Below the pieces are notes generated by a model. The model was not told the DNA's origin and did no database searches. It saw only the letters and a program-made list of their open reading frames with translations. Positions 9,547 through 18,839 of a stretch of DNA of 64,000 bases are shown one piece after another. A program made the translations under genes and the position numbers. Origin of the DNA: Bradyrhizobium daqingense (GTDB taxonomy: Bacteria > Pseudomonadota > Alphaproteobacteria > Rhizobiales > Xanthobacteraceae); NCBI RefSeq assembly GCF_021044685.1, contig NZ_CP088014.1, positions 3,210,001 through 3,274,000 of the forward strand, written 5' to 3'. The number at the start of each line of letters is the position of its first letter. Position 1 is the first letter of the stretch.

Positions 9547-10389
9547 ATGAACGCCGATCACCTTGCCGCCAGCGCCGCGGCCGCAACGCCGAAGCAGGAC
9601 GCTGCGCCAACGTTGCGGATTCGCGCGCTGATGCTCGGCGACCGCATCAACGCTTCCGGCCTCGAGCTCGGCACGTTGGTGTCCTCGACGCCGGCCGCCT
9701 TCCGCGTCCATGCCGGTCTCGTCGTGGTCTTCCGCTACGGCGTCGTGGTGCTGATCGGTCTTTTGCCTTCGGAGGAGAAGGTCGTGATCGACAGTCTGAA
9801 GCCGCGCGTGATCGGCGAGCTCAGCCCCTCTGAGGAGGAGACCGCGCAGGCGCAGCTGTGCAAGGACGAGAACGCCGAGGCGATCCAGCCGGGCGGGCCG
9901 ATCTGCCTCGCCAAATTCACCGATGACCGCCTGCTCCTGGTTGCGGACGCGCTCGCCAAGAGCACCTCGCTCGCGCGCGACGAGCGGCGCGTCGCCGCGG
10001 TCTTCGACGTGATCGAGCCGTTCGCGCGGGAGCTCGCCGAGAACGGCCGCACCCCGCGCCGGCGCAAGGGGATCTTGCAGCTCATCGGCAACGCGCTGCT
10101 GGTGCAGCAGCGCGTCGCCGGACGTGTCGCGGTGGCCGAGAAACCCGATGTGCTCTGGGAGAAGCCCGAGCTCGACCGCCTCTACGCCCGCCTCGAGGAC
10201 GAGTACGAGCTGAAAGAGCGCCTCGACACGCTCGAGCGCAAGCTCACGGCCGTGTCGGAGACCGCCAACGCCCTGACCGACATCATCGATACCCAGCGCT
10301 CGCTCCGCCTGGAGATCGCAGTGGTGGTCCTGATTTTGATCGAGGTCGCGATGGGGTCCTTCCAGTTGTGGTCGGGGATGCCGCATTAG
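9547..10389 (+). CDS. DUF155 (RMD1/RMND1/Sif2-like) membrane-anchored protein
   Basis: 280 aa. It has the layout of DUF155 proteins: a soluble domain with VVVFRYGVVVLIGL, a central helical part (DERRVAAVFDVIEPFARELAE), a charged coiled-coil-like segment (LDRLYARLEDEYELKERLDTLERKL), and a C-terminal membrane anchor (about residues 257-275, LRLEIAVVVLILIEVAMGSF). GGAGG at 9536-9540 with a 6-base spacer selects ATG 9547 over the earlier ATG at 9400. Eukaryotic relatives (RMND1, Rmd1) are mitochondrial proteins linked to translation and septin/microtubule functions; the bacterial role is not established. Confidence 0.82.
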   Translation: MNADHLAASAAAATPKQDAAPTLRIRALMLGDRINASGLELGTLVSSTPAAFRVHAGLVVVFRYGVVVLIGLLPSEEKVVIDSLKPRVIGELSPSEEETAQAQLCKDENAEAIQPGGPICLAKFTDDRLLLVADALAKSTSLARDERRVAAVFDVIEPFARELAENGRTPRRRKGILQLIGNALLVQQRVAGRVAVAEKPDVLWEKPELDRLYARLEDEYELKERLDTLERKLTAVSETANALTDIIDTQRSLRLEIAVVVLILIEVAMGSFQLWSGMPH

Positions 10390-10452
10390 GGCGGGGGTGG
10401 AGCGAACGTGCCGCTCGATCGAGGAGCCCGCGAGCGAGCTGCGTGTTGTTGT

Positions 10453-10475
10453 GCCCTCTCCTTGTGGGAGAGGGC
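10453..10475. terminator. GC-rich hairpin after the DUF155 gene
   Basis: A 9-bp stem (GCCCTCTCC / GGAGAGGGC) with a short TTGTG loop, between two convergent genes. The following bases (AGCAACGCAAG) are not a T-run. The sequence CCCTCTCC...GGAGAGGG followed by ACTTGGGTCAGGGGTG looks like yet another dispersed palindromic repeat. Confidence 0.45.
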
Positions 10476-10568
10476 AGCAACGCAAGCAGATACGAACTCA
10501 CTTGGGTCAGGGGTGTCTCCGCGCGCTCGCGTGGTGCGTCGTGGGACGCGCCGTGCCGCATTCTTCGA

Positions 10569-10645
10569 CATTGCGAGCGGAGCGAAGCAATTCAGAATCC
10601 CGCCGCAGGGTCAGTCCGGATTGCTTCGCTTCGCTCGCAATGACG
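10569..10645. repeat. CATTGCGAG/CTCGCAATG palindromic repeat, copy 1
   Basis: Arms CATTGCGAGCGGAGCGAAGC and GCTTCGCTTCGCTCGCAATG, each followed inward by a CAG/CCGGATTG block, enclose about 35 bases. Five further copies or half copies are at 18798, 24581, 28135, 39201 and 58866. Lies between the convergent DUF155 and ackA genes. Confidence 0.85.
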
Positions 10646-10664
10646 GTTTGGCTGACGTCACGCG

Positions 10665-11861
10665 CTAATCGGACGAGATCTCCATCCCTTGCAGCACCGC
10701 CGCGCAATGCCGCGCGATCGCCAGCTCCTCATTCGTCGGAACGATGTACACCTCAACAGCGCCATCGCCCCAGCCGATCCGTTCGCGCGCGGCATCATTT
10801 GCAGCAGCATCTATCCGCACGCCGAGCCAGCCAAGACGCTCACCGATCGCGCTACGGATCTCCTTGGCATGCTCGCCGATGCCGCCGGTGAAGACCAGGC
10901 AGTCCAGTCCACCGAGCGTGGTCGCCATCATCGCGATCTCTTGCGCCGCGCGGAGGACGAAGAGACCGATTGCTTCGCGCGCCGCGGCCGTGCCGCTCGC
11001 GAGCAGCGTGCGCATGTCCGCGGAGAGACCGGAGACGCCGAGCAGGCCGGACTCGTGATAGAGCAGGTGCTGGACCTGCTCGACGGACATGTTCTCGTGC
11101 TGTTGCACATAGAGCAGCACGCCGGGATCGATCGTGCCGCAGCGCGTGCCCATCACGAGGCCGTCGAGCGGCGTCAGTCCCATCGTGGTGTCGACGCTGC
11201 TTCCATCGCGCAGGGCGCACAGGCTCGCGCCATTGCCGAGATGGGCGATGACCGTGCGCTTTGCAACAAGCTCAGGCGCGATCTCGGCGAGGCGCCTGGC
11301 GATGTATTCGAAGGAGAGGCCGTGGAAGCCGTAGCGTCGGATGCCGCGCTGCTCGAATTGCCTGGGAATCGCGAAACGGCGCGCCGTCGGCGACAGGCTG
11401 TGGTGGAAGGCGGTGTCGAAGCACGCGATTTGCACCAGATCCGGCTGGATCGCCTGGATGGTGCGGACGGACTCCAGACAGCGCGGCTGGTGCAACGGAG
11501 CCAGCGGCGTCAGCGCCTCCAGCCTTGCGTAGACCTCGTCCGTCAGGACGACCGGTCCGGAATAGTCCGGTCCGCCGTGGACGATGCGGTGACCGACCGC
11601 GCGCAGGCGGCGCGCCCCGAAACGCTCCTCGATGAACGCCAGCACGTCGGCGAACAGATGACCGCCGTCCGTATCTGACGCATCCCTCCGCTTCTCGAAT
11701 AGATCCTCGCCTGCGGGACTTTTCACCATGAGCCGGGGCATTGCCTCGTGCTCGTCGACCAGGCCGTTGCAGAGCAGGGCAGGGCCGGCGGCCGTCAGCT
11801 CGAACAGGCCGAACTTGATGCTCGACGATCCCGCGTTGAGGACAAGGACCATGTCCGACAT
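10665..11861 (-). CDS. ackA: acetate kinase
   Basis: 398 aa, the usual family length. Starts MSDMVLVLNAGSSSIKFGLFEL, which carries the N-terminal adenine/phosphate motif NAGSSS; later blocks GHRIVHGG, CFDTAFH and VFTGGIGEHAKEIR are typical of acetokinases. It interconverts acetyl phosphate plus ADP with acetate plus ATP. It is placed 4 bases after the phosphoketolase, so the pair forms a phosphoketolase-acetate kinase operon that turns sugar phosphates into acetate with ATP gain. ATG 11861 is chosen; ATG 11852 (MVLVLNAG) is an alternative. Upstream phosphoketolase is interrupted, so the source of acetyl phosphate may be Pta elsewhere. Confidence 0.95.
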   Translation of the reverse strand: MSDMVLVLNAGSSSIKFGLFELTAAGPALLCNGLVDEHEAMPRLMVKSPAGEDLFEKRRDASDTDGGHLFADVLAFIEERFGARRLRAVGHRIVHGGPDYSGPVVLTDEVYARLEALTPLAPLHQPRCLESVRTIQAIQPDLVQIACFDTAFHHSLSPTARRFAIPRQFEQRGIRRYGFHGLSFEYIARRLAEIAPELVAKRTVIAHLGNGASLCALRDGSSVDTTMGLTPLDGLVMGTRCGTIDPGVLLYVQQHENMSVEQVQHLLYHESGLLGVSGLSADMRTLLASGTAAAREAIGLFVLRAAQEIAMMATTLGGLDCLVFTGGIGEHAKEIRSAIGERLGWLGVRIDAAANDAARERIGWGDGAVEVYIVPTNEELAIARHCAAVLQGMEISSD

Positions 11862-11865
11862 GGCT

Positions 11866-14280
11866 TCAGTCGCCGGCTTCGGCCGGCGTGTTGCCGCCGG
11901 CGCTGTTCGGCCAGACCCAGCCCTGAACCTCGGGCATGTCCTCGCCGTGCTCGCGGACATAGCGCGAGTGTTCGATCAGCTTGTCGCGGAACTGCTGCTT
12001 CACCTGTGCTGCCTTCGTCGCGAGGCCCGGCACGCGCTCGATTGCCTCGATGGCGAGATGATAGCGGTCGAGCTTGTTTAGCACGACCATGTCGAACGGC
12101 GTCGTCGTGGTGCCTTCCTCGATAAAGCCGCGCACATGCATGCCGGCATGGTTGGTGCGGTTATAGGTCAGCCGGTGAATGAGGTAAGGGTAGCCATGAT
12201 AGGCGAAGATGACGGGCTTGTCCGCTGTGAACAGGCCGTCGAAGTCACGGTCGGAGAGGCCGTGCGGATGCTGTTCCCGGGGTTGCAGCGTCATTAGATC
12301 GACGACGTTGACGACGCGGATCTTCAGGTCAGGCAGCGCCTTGCGCAGGAGGTCGACGGCGGCGAGCGTCTCCAATGTGGGCACGTCGCCGGCGCAGGCC
12401 ATCACCACGTCGGGCTCTGCATTTGCATCCTCCGTGCCGGCCCAGCTCCAGATGCCGATCCCGGCATCGCAATGCGTCGCCGCATCCTGCATCGACAACC
12501 ATTGCGGCGCCGGCTGCTTGCCGGCGACGATGACGTTGATGCGGTTATAGGTGCGCAGGCAGTGATCGGCGATCCACAGCAGCGTATTGGCGTCCGGCGG
12601 GAAATAGATGCGGACGATGTCGGCCTTCTTGTTGGCGACGAGGTCGACGAAGCCGGGGTCCTGATGGCTGAAGCCGTTATGGTCCTGGCGCCAGACATGC
12701 GACGTGAGCAGGTAATTGAGTGAGGCGATCGGGCGGCGCCACGGCAACTCGCGTGTCACCTTCAGCCATTTGGCGTGCTGGTTGAACATGGAATCGACGA
12801 TGTGGATGAAGGCCTCGTAGCAGGAGAAGAAGCCGTGTCTGCCGGTGAGCAGATAGCCCTCGAGCCAGCCCTGGCAGAGATGCTCGCTGAGAACCTCCAT
12901 CACGCGGCCGTCCTGCGCGAGATGAACGTCGTAAGGTTCGGTCGGCTCCATCCAGACGCGTTCGGTGGCCTCGAACACCGCGTCCAGCCGGTTTGACGCG
13001 GTCTCGTCCGGACCCATGATGCGGAAGTTGCGTTCCTTTGCATTGAGGCGGATGACGTCGCGCAGGAATTTGCCGAGCTCGCGCGTGGCTTCGGCGATGA
13101 CGCTGCCGGGCTGCGGCACCTCCACGGCGAAGCTGCGGAAGTCCGGCAGCTTCAGCTCCTTCTTGAGGAGACCGCCATTGGCGTGCGGATTGGCGCCCAT
13201 CCGCCGCTGGCCGTCGGGTGCCAGCGCCTGAAGCTCGGGAATGAGTGCACCGTTGTCATCGAACAGCTTGTCCGGCTCGTAGCTGCGCATCCAGTCTTCG
13301 AGCACCTTGAGGTGCGCAGGGTTGTCGCGGCAGCCTGAAACGGGAACCTGGTGAGCGCGCCAAAAGCCTTCGACCTTCTTGCCGTCGACCTCCTTCGGCC
13401 CGGTCCAGCCCTTGGGGCTGCGCAGCACGATCATCGGCCAGCGCGGCCGCTCGATCGTCTTGCGCCCGTCGCGGGCGTGCTGCTGGATCGAGCGGATGCT
13501 GGCGAGTGCGACGTCGAGCGCATCGGCCATGGTCTGGTGCATCAATCTGGGATCGTCGCCTTCGACGAACAGCGGCTCATGGCCGAACCCGCGGAAGAGG
13601 TCGCGGATCTCCTCGTCCCGCATCCGCCCGAGCACGGTCGGGTTGGCGATCTTGTAGCCGTTGAGATGCAGGATCGGCAGCACCGCACCGTCATGCGCAG
13701 GGTTGAGGAACTTGTTGGAGTGCCAGGACGCAGCTAACGGGCCGGTCTCCGCCTCGCCGTCGCCGACGACGCAGGCAACGATCAGATCAGGATCGTCGAA
13801 TGCGGCCCCATAGGCGTGAACCAGCGCGTAGCCGAGTTCGCCGCCTTCATGGATCGAGCCGGGCGTCTCCGGAGCGGCGTGGCTCGGAATGCCGCCGGGG
13901 AAGGAGAACTGCCTGAACAGCTTGCGCATTCCGTCCGCATCGCGGGCGATGTCGGGATAGATCTCGCTGTAGCTGCCTTCGAGATAGGTGTTGGCGACCA
14001 TGCCCGGGCCGCCATGGCCGGGGCCGCAGACCTAGATCACGCTGATGTCCAACGCACGGATCACGCGATTGAGATGGGCATAGATGAAGTTCAAGCCGGG
14101 CGTCGTGCCCCAATGGCCGAGCAAACGCGGCTTGATATGCGCGGGCCGCAGCGGCTCGCGCAGCAGGGGATTGTCGAGCAGGTAGATTTGCCCGACGGAA
14201 AGGTAGTTCGCAGCGCGCCAATAGCGATCGAGCAGATCGAGGTCGTTGCTCGCCGCTCGCGATTGTTGTTGATTTGTCAT
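11866..14280 (-). pseudogene. xfp: xylulose-5-phosphate/fructose-6-phosphate phosphoketolase with in-frame TAG
   Basis: Spans 804 codons, the full length of bacterial phosphoketolase, but a TAG codon at 14032-14034 interrupts it after 82 residues. The frame reads ISVI[14 protein letters not shown]. The residue at that position in this family is normally Tyr, and TAC to TAG is one base. The downstream part keeps the thiamine-diphosphate enzyme features, including [16 protein letters not shown] and the C-terminal [13 protein letters not shown] block. The intact enzyme is cytosolic and forms acetyl phosphate from xylulose-5-P or fructose-6-P. A new start after the stop (for example ATG 14001) would lack the conserved N-terminus. 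Either a recent nonsense mutation or a sequencing error; no other defects are seen. Confidence 0.85.
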
Positions 14281-14451
14281 GTTGTTGCCGACCTTCACCC
14301 AGCGATCGTCACCAACTGTGTTCCGGCGCGATCGATCCGTGACGGGCATCAAACGAAATCGTGGTGACAGGGGTGTTGCGGGAGGTCAAAGGCGTGCGCC
14401 CGTAATATTGGCGCTACTGTGCATGGGGTTGTTTTCACGCTTTTGGTTTGT

Positions 14452-14483
14452 GTTCTTGATTTGTTCTGGACGCGTGCTATCTT
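14452..14483 (+). promoter_or_regulatory. LexA (SOS) box and promoter of the radical SAM gene
   Basis: GTTC (14452-14455), seven bases, GTTC (14463-14466) is a perfect match to the alphaproteobacterial LexA site GTTC-N7-GTTC. It overlaps a -35-like TTGATT (14456-14461), with TATCTT (14478-14483) as -10 after 16 bases. LexA bound here would block RNA polymerase. The -10 is only 6 bases from the ATG at 14490, so the transcript may be almost leaderless. Confidence 0.8.
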
Positions 14484-14489
14484 CGCGGC

Positions 14490-15665
14490 ATGAGTCCAGC
14501 ATCCTCTCATGCTCTCAAGCACCCGCCGGTCAAGGCGCCCTCCGAGCCGGCGGGTGCGGACTCTGACTTACCGGAGGACTTTCCAGAACTTGGCGTCGCC
14601 ATCGGCCGCGCGCGCCGGCGCGGGCGGGGTGCGCAGTCCAACGCCAGCGGCCGTTACGAGGCCGAGGCGCGGGTCGCCTTCGACGATGGCTGGCAGAGTC
14701 TCGAGGAGCTGCCGCCGTTCAAGACCAGCGTCGGCGTCGACACCTCGCGCAAGGTGATCACCCGCAACGATTCCCCCGATATCGGCTTCGACCGCTCGAT
14801 CAATCCCTATCGCGGCTGCGAGCACGGCTGCGTTTATTGCTTCGCGCGGCCGACCCACGCCTATCTCGGCCTGTCGCCCGGGCTCGACTTCGAGTCGAAA
14901 CTGTTCGCCAAGCCCGATGCGCCGACGCTGCTCGAGAAGGAGCTCGCCGCGTCCAGCTATGAGCCGCGCATGATTGCGATCGGCACCAACACCGATCCCT
15001 ATCAGCCGATCGAGCGCGAGCGGAAGATCATGCGAGGCATCCTCGAAGTGCTGGAGCGCGCCGGCCATCCCGTCGGCATCGTCACCAAATCGGCGCTGGT
15101 AGTGCGCGATATCGACATTCTTTCGCGGATGGCCAAGCGCAATCTCGCCAAGGTCGCCATCTCCGTCACTACGCTCGATCCGAAGCTCGCACGCACCATG
15201 GAGCCGCGCGCCTCGACGCCGCCGAAGCGGCTGGAGGCGCTGAAGCAGCTCTCTGAGGCCGGCATTCCGACGACGGTGATGGTCGCGCCGGTGATCCCCG
15301 CGCTGAACGATTCCGAGATCGAGCGCATCCTCGATGCCGCCGCCCATGCCGGGGTCAAGGAAGCTGCTTACGTGCTGCTGCGGCTGCCGCTGGAGGTGCG
15401 CGATCTCTTCCGCGAATGGCTGATGGCGAACTATCCGGATCGCTATCGGCACGTCTTCACGCTGATCCGCGACATGCGCGGCGGCCGCGACTACGATGCG
15501 AAATGGGGCGAGCGGATGAAGGGAACCGGCCCAATGGCCTGGACCATCGGCCGCCGCTTCGAGATCGCCTGCGACAGGCTCGGCCTCAACAAGCGCCGCT
15601 CCAGGCTGACGACGGATCACTTCGCGCGGCCGAAGCGGAACGGTGATCAGCTCAGCCTGTTCTGA
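14490..15665 (+). CDS. PA0069-family radical SAM protein
   Basis: 391 aa. The radical SAM cluster ligands are in RGCEHGCVYC: Cys110, Cys114 and Cys117. Flanking blocks FARPTHAYLGLSPGLDFE, IGTNTDPYQP and VTKSALVVRD are characteristic of the PA0069/Rv2578c group, which is distantly related to spore photoproduct lyase. The reaction is not established. The N-terminal 60 residues are basic and low complexity. The gene is monocistronic and preceded by a perfect LexA box, which suggests a DNA-damage-inducible role. Start ATG at 14490 lies directly after the promoter; no good Shine-Dalgarno is visible. Confidence 0.9.
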   Translation: MSPASSHALKHPPVKAPSEPAGADSDLPEDFPELGVAIGRARRRGRGAQSNASGRYEAEARVAFDDGWQSLEELPPFKTSVGVDTSRKVITRNDSPDIGFDRSINPYRGCEHGCVYCFARPTHAYLGLSPGLDFESKLFAKPDAPTLLEKELAASSYEPRMIAIGTNTDPYQPIERERKIMRGILEVLERAGHPVGIVTKSALVVRDIDILSRMAKRNLAKVAISVTTLDPKLARTMEPRASTPPKRLEALKQLSEAGIPTTVMVAPVIPALNDSEIERILDAAAHAGVKEAAYVLLRLPLEVRDLFREWLMANYPDRYRHVFTLIRDMRGGRDYDAKWGERMKGTGPMAWTIGRRFEIACDRLGLNKRRSRLTTDHFARPKRNGDQLSLF

Positions 15666-15688
15666 CCGGAGAATTAGAAGAGGCTCGC

Positions 15689-16144
15689 ATGGCCAAGAAA
15701 CTCCCCGTGCCGGTGCCGCGGCTCACCGTCATCACGTTAGGTGTGAGCGACATCCGCGCCAGCATCGCTTTTTACGACGCGCTCGGTTTTTCACGCCGGC
15801 TGAAGGCAACCGGTGACGCCGTCGCCTTCTACGATACCGGCGGCCCGGTGCTTGCCCTGTTTCCCTGGGATCAGCTTGCGGCCGATGCCACCTTGCCGGA
15901 CAAGCCGCGGCCGCAGGCCTTCCGCGGCATGACGCTCGCCTGGAATTGCGCAACGCGCGAGGAGGTCGACACCGTGTTGGCCTTCGCGGTCAGCAAGGGA
16001 GCGAGGCTGCTGAAGGCCGCGGGTGAGACCGATTACGGCGGCTATTGCGGCTATTTTGCCGATCCGGACGGCCATGTCTGGGAGGCCGTGGTCGCTCCCG
16101 GCATCGAGGTCGGTGAAGACCGACGGGTGCATCTGGCGGCGTAG
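15689..16144 (+). CDS. VOC (glyoxalase/bleomycin-resistance) family protein
   Basis: 151 aa. Two beta-alpha-beta-beta-beta units: the first begins [25 protein letters not shown], the second ends [12 protein letters not shown], both diagnostic of the vicinal oxygen chelate fold. The family includes glyoxalase I, dioxygenases and drug-binding proteins; here no metal ligand set is distinctive enough to name a substrate. Sits 23 bases after the radical SAM gene and may be cotranscribed with it, with its own AGAAGAGG ribosome site before ATG 15689. Confidence 0.88.
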   Translation: MAKKLPVPVPRLTVITLGVSDIRASIAFYDALGFSRRLKATGDAVAFYDTGGPVLALFPWDQLAADATLPDKPRPQAFRGMTLAWNCATREEVDTVLAFAVSKGARLLKAAGETDYGGYCGYFADPDGHVWEAVVAPGIEVGEDRRVHLAA

Positions 16145-16217
16145 GGCCAGCCTGAATAGCGGGAATTATCTCGGGTTCCCGGTTGCGCCGGCCGGGCAGC
16201 TTGCGCACGATCCCGGC

Positions 16218-17054
16218 ATGATTCGGGACAAGTCTGCCAAGAAGCCGGCCAGGGGTGCGCCAGAGAAGGGCACACCAGCGAAGGATGCTACGCCCGGCAA
16301 GGCGGCCAAAGCTCCTGCCGGCAAGAAGGGCATCATCGCCATCGCGCCGCCGAGCTTCCGCCGCGAGCGCGCGCTGATCAAGCGCGGCGTCTGGCCGGTC
16401 GCCGGTTGCGACGAGGCCGGCCGCGGCCCGCTCGCCGGCCCCGTGGTGGCGGCGGCGGTGATCCTCGATCCCGACCGTATCCCGCGCGGCATCGACGATT
16501 CCAAGCGGCTGACCGCCGAGGAGCGCGAAAAATTGTTCGACAAGATCTGCGCCACCGCGCAGGTCTCTGTCGCCGTCGCCTCGCCCTCGCGAATAGACCG
16601 CGACAATATCCTGCGTGCCTCGTTGTGGGCGCTCAAGCGCGCGGTGGTGGCTTTGCCCGAACAGCCCCGGCACGTGTTCGTCGACGGCCGCGATCGGCTC
16701 GATACCGAATGCGACTGCGAGGCGGTGATCGGCGGCGACGGCATCGTGTCGTCGATCGCGGCGGCATCCATCGTCGCCAAGGTCACCCGCGACCGTCTGA
16801 TGTGCGCGCTGGCACAGGACTGCCCCGGCTACGGCTTCGAGCAACACAAGGGCTACGCCGTCCCCGAGCATCTCGACGCCCTCGACCGTCTCGGCCCCTC
16901 CATCCACCACCGCAGCTTCTTCGCCCCCGTCGCCGCCGCTCGCGCCAAGCACATGCCGTGGACGGTCGAGCCGGTGCAGGACCTGTTCACGGTGACCGAG
17001 GTCGAGGTGCAGGTGGAGGCGGCCGTGGAGATCAACGCGACGGCAAATCTCTAG
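16218..17054 (+). CDS. rnhB: ribonuclease HII
   Basis: 278 aa. The catalytic domain starts near residue 58 with [23 protein letters not shown]; Asp65 and Glu66 are the first catalytic pair, and the later DGRD and [10 protein letters not shown] blocks are conserved. It removes ribonucleotides and RNA primers from DNA-RNA hybrids. The first 40 residues are a Lys/Ala/Pro-rich tail absent from compact RNase HII enzymes. The frame extends upstream to 16023 without conserved content; ATG 16218 is chosen because it begins the basic tail. Confidence 0.94.
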   Translation: MIRDKSAKKPARGAPEKGTPAKDATPGKAAKAPAGKKGIIAIAPPSFRRERALIKRGVWPVAGCDEAGRGPLAGPVVAAAVILDPDRIPRGIDDSKRLTAEEREKLFDKICATAQVSVAVASPSRIDRDNILRASLWALKRAVVALPEQPRHVFVDGRDRLDTECDCEAVIGGDGIVSSIAAASIVAKVTRDRLMCALAQDCPGYGFEQHKGYAVPEHLDALDRLGPSIHHRSFFAPVAAARAKHMPWTVEPVQDLFTVTEVEVQVEAAVEINATANL

Positions 17055-17078
17055 GGTTGGCTCCACGGCTTCTCCATC

Positions 17079-17163
17079 CGTCATGGTCGGGCTTGACCCG
17101 GCCATCCACGTCTTTCCCGCGGCAGGAAGAACGTGGATGCCTGGGACAAGCCTCGGCATGACG
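17079..17163. repeat. CGTCATGCCCGGGCTTG palindromic repeat, copy 1
   Basis: Arms CGTCATGGTCGGGCTTGACC...CATCCACG and CGTGGATGCC...CAAGCCTCGGCATGACG. Further copies at 31822, 41190 and 54494. Confidence 0.85.
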
Positions 17164-17261
17164 ACCTGCAGCGGTTGCCACGACGCACAGCGCCCCTTAT
17201 CAAAGTAGCCATGAGCGAATAGGGCCGGCTGGACGGGTTGGCTGCATCTTTCGGACGTTGC

Positions 17262-18770
17262 ATGCGGTTTACCTCCCTGGTCATCGAGCTCATTCGCGCC
17301 CGGCCGCGGCTGATCGTGTGGATCGCCGTGCTGCTGCAGGCTGCGATGTGGCTGTTCGTCGCGCTGGTGTTCTACCGCAGCCCGCCCGGCACCCTTGCGA
17401 CGCTGCTGGCCTTCGGCCGCGAGTACCAGGTCGGCACCGATCTCGGCCCGCCCTTGCCGATCTGGCTGGCCGACATCGCCTATCGCGCCGCCGGCGGCCA
17501 CATGCTGGGCGTCTATGTGCTCGCCCAGCTCTGCGAGATCGCAACCTTCATTGCGCTCTATCATCTCGCCCGCGCCGTGGTCGGCTCGCAGCAGGCGGTG
17601 CTCGCCGTGCTCTTGACCATGACGGTGCTGGCCTTCTCCTCGCCTGCGCTGGACTTCGGGCCCCTGGTGCTGGCGCGGCCGCTCTGGGCGCTGTTGCTGC
17701 TGCACTCCTGGCAAATCATCGGCCAGCGCCGCGGCAATGCCTGGTTTGCCTGGTCGATCGAGGCCGGCCTCTTGTTGCTCACGACGCCTGCCGCGATCTT
17801 CCTCCTCCTGTTGATCGTCGCCTTCGCGGTTTCGACCGCCGGCGGCCGCAGGACGTTGCGTGGGCTCGATCCGCTGTTCGCATTGATCGTGGTCGCCGTG
17901 CTGGCGCTGCCCTATGCGGTCTGGCTGATGCGTGCCGAGACGTTGACGCTGCCGGCCTTGCCGCAGGGATCCGAGCTCAACGCGCGCGCGCTGCACGCAG
18001 CCTGGCTGCTTGGTGGGCTCGTGCTTGGCGCGGCGGCGATCCCCGCATTGACTTTCCTCAATACCGGCCTGTTTGCCGGCAAGGGCGAGGAGCCGCCGAT
18101 CATCTACCGGCCGCCGGTCGCGCCGCTCGCGCGCAATTTCGTCTATTTCTTCGCGGTCGCGCCCGCACTCGGCGCGGTGCTGATCTCCGGCCTGCTCGGG
18201 CTCGAATCCGTCGTCGGCGGCGCCGGCGTCGTGCTGCTGATGTCGGGCCTCGCCGTGGTCGTTGCCGCCGGCGATCTGATCGCGATGCGCCGCGCGCGAA
18301 TGCTGCGCATGGTCTGGGCCGCCGCGGTCGTGGCGCCTGCCATCGGCGTCGTGCTTGCCGTCCTGCTCATGCCCTGGACCGGCACCAACGAGATCGCGAC
18401 CTCGATGCCGGGGCGCGCCATCGCGGATTTCTTCGACGAAAGCTTTGCCCGCCGCACCAACCAACGCCTGCGCGCGGTCGCCGGCGAGACTCAGCTTGCG
18501 AGCCTGATCACGCTGCATTCCGGCCGGCCGCATCTGTTCATCGACGACGATCCTGCGCGCACGCCGTGGATGAACCAGACCAAATTCAGAGAGACCGGCG
18601 GTGTCGTGGTTTGGCGCGCTTCCGACACCGCGGGCACGCCGCCGCCGGAGATCCTGAAGCGCTTCCCCGGCATCGTGCCGGAAGTCCCGCGCGCCTTCGA
18701 ATGGCTGGTTACCGGCCGCCAGCAGCTGCTGCGCATCGGCTGGGCCATCGTGCGGCCGAAGGGGACCTAG
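17262..18770 (+). CDS. glycosyltransferase family 39-like membrane protein
   Basis: 502 aa with about ten hydrophobic segments. TM1 is about residues 20-42, followed by a loop containing EYQVGTDLGPPLPIWL, which resembles the first loop of GT39/ArnT-like transferases where the catalytic acidic residue lies. The last 130 residues form a soluble domain (FFDESFARRTNQRLRAVAGE...). Such enzymes move a sugar from a polyprenyl-phosphate donor to a lipid or protein on the periplasmic side. Acceptor not predictable. ATG 17262 is preferred over the upstream frame start at 17238. The gene is isolated. Confidence 0.78.
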   Translation: MRFTSLVIELIRARPRLIVWIAVLLQAAMWLFVALVFYRSPPGTLATLLAFGREYQVGTDLGPPLPIWLADIAYRAAGGHMLGVYVLAQLCEIATFIALYHLARAVVGSQQAVLAVLLTMTVLAFSSPALDFGPLVLARPLWALLLLHSWQIIGQRRGNAWFAWSIEAGLLLLTTPAAIFLLLLIVAFAVSTAGGRRTLRGLDPLFALIVVAVLALPYAVWLMRAETLTLPALPQGSELNARALHAAWLLGGLVLGAAAIPALTFLNTGLFAGKGEEPPIIYRPPVAPLARNFVYFFAVAPALGAVLISGLLGLESVVGGAGVVLLMSGLAVVVAAGDLIAMRRARMLRMVWAAAVVAPAIGVVLAVLLMPWTGTNEIATSMPGRAIADFFDESFARRTNQRLRAVAGETQLASLITLHSGRPHLFIDDDPARTPWMNQTKFRETGGVVVWRASDTAGTPPPEILKRFPGIVPEVPRAFEWLVTGRQQLLRIGWAIVRPKGT

Positions 18771-18797
18771 CGCTCTCGGATATCTCCACGGGGGCGG

Positions 18798-18829
18798 TCT
18801 GGATTGTTTCGCTGCGCTCGCAATGACGA
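18798..18829. repeat. CTCGCAATG repeat, right half only
   Basis: TCTGGATTGTTTCGCTGCGCTCGCAATGACGAG corresponds to the right arm of the CATTGCGAG family; the left arm is missing. Lies between the convergent GT39-like and uracil glycosylase genes. Confidence 0.7.
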
Positions 18830-18839
18830 GGATGGAGCG

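Noticed and set aside
14032-14034. Pyrrolysine or programmed read-through at the xfp TAG
   Set aside because: Bradyrhizobium-like bacteria do not use pyrrolysine, there is no nearby pylTSBCD, and the normal residue is Tyr, so mutation or error is simpler.
15990-18533. 847-codon antisense open frame over rnhB and the GT39-like gene
   Set aside because: It crosses two real genes and a palindromic repeat; its residues (many Arg, His, Asp, Gln repeats) are typical shadow composition.
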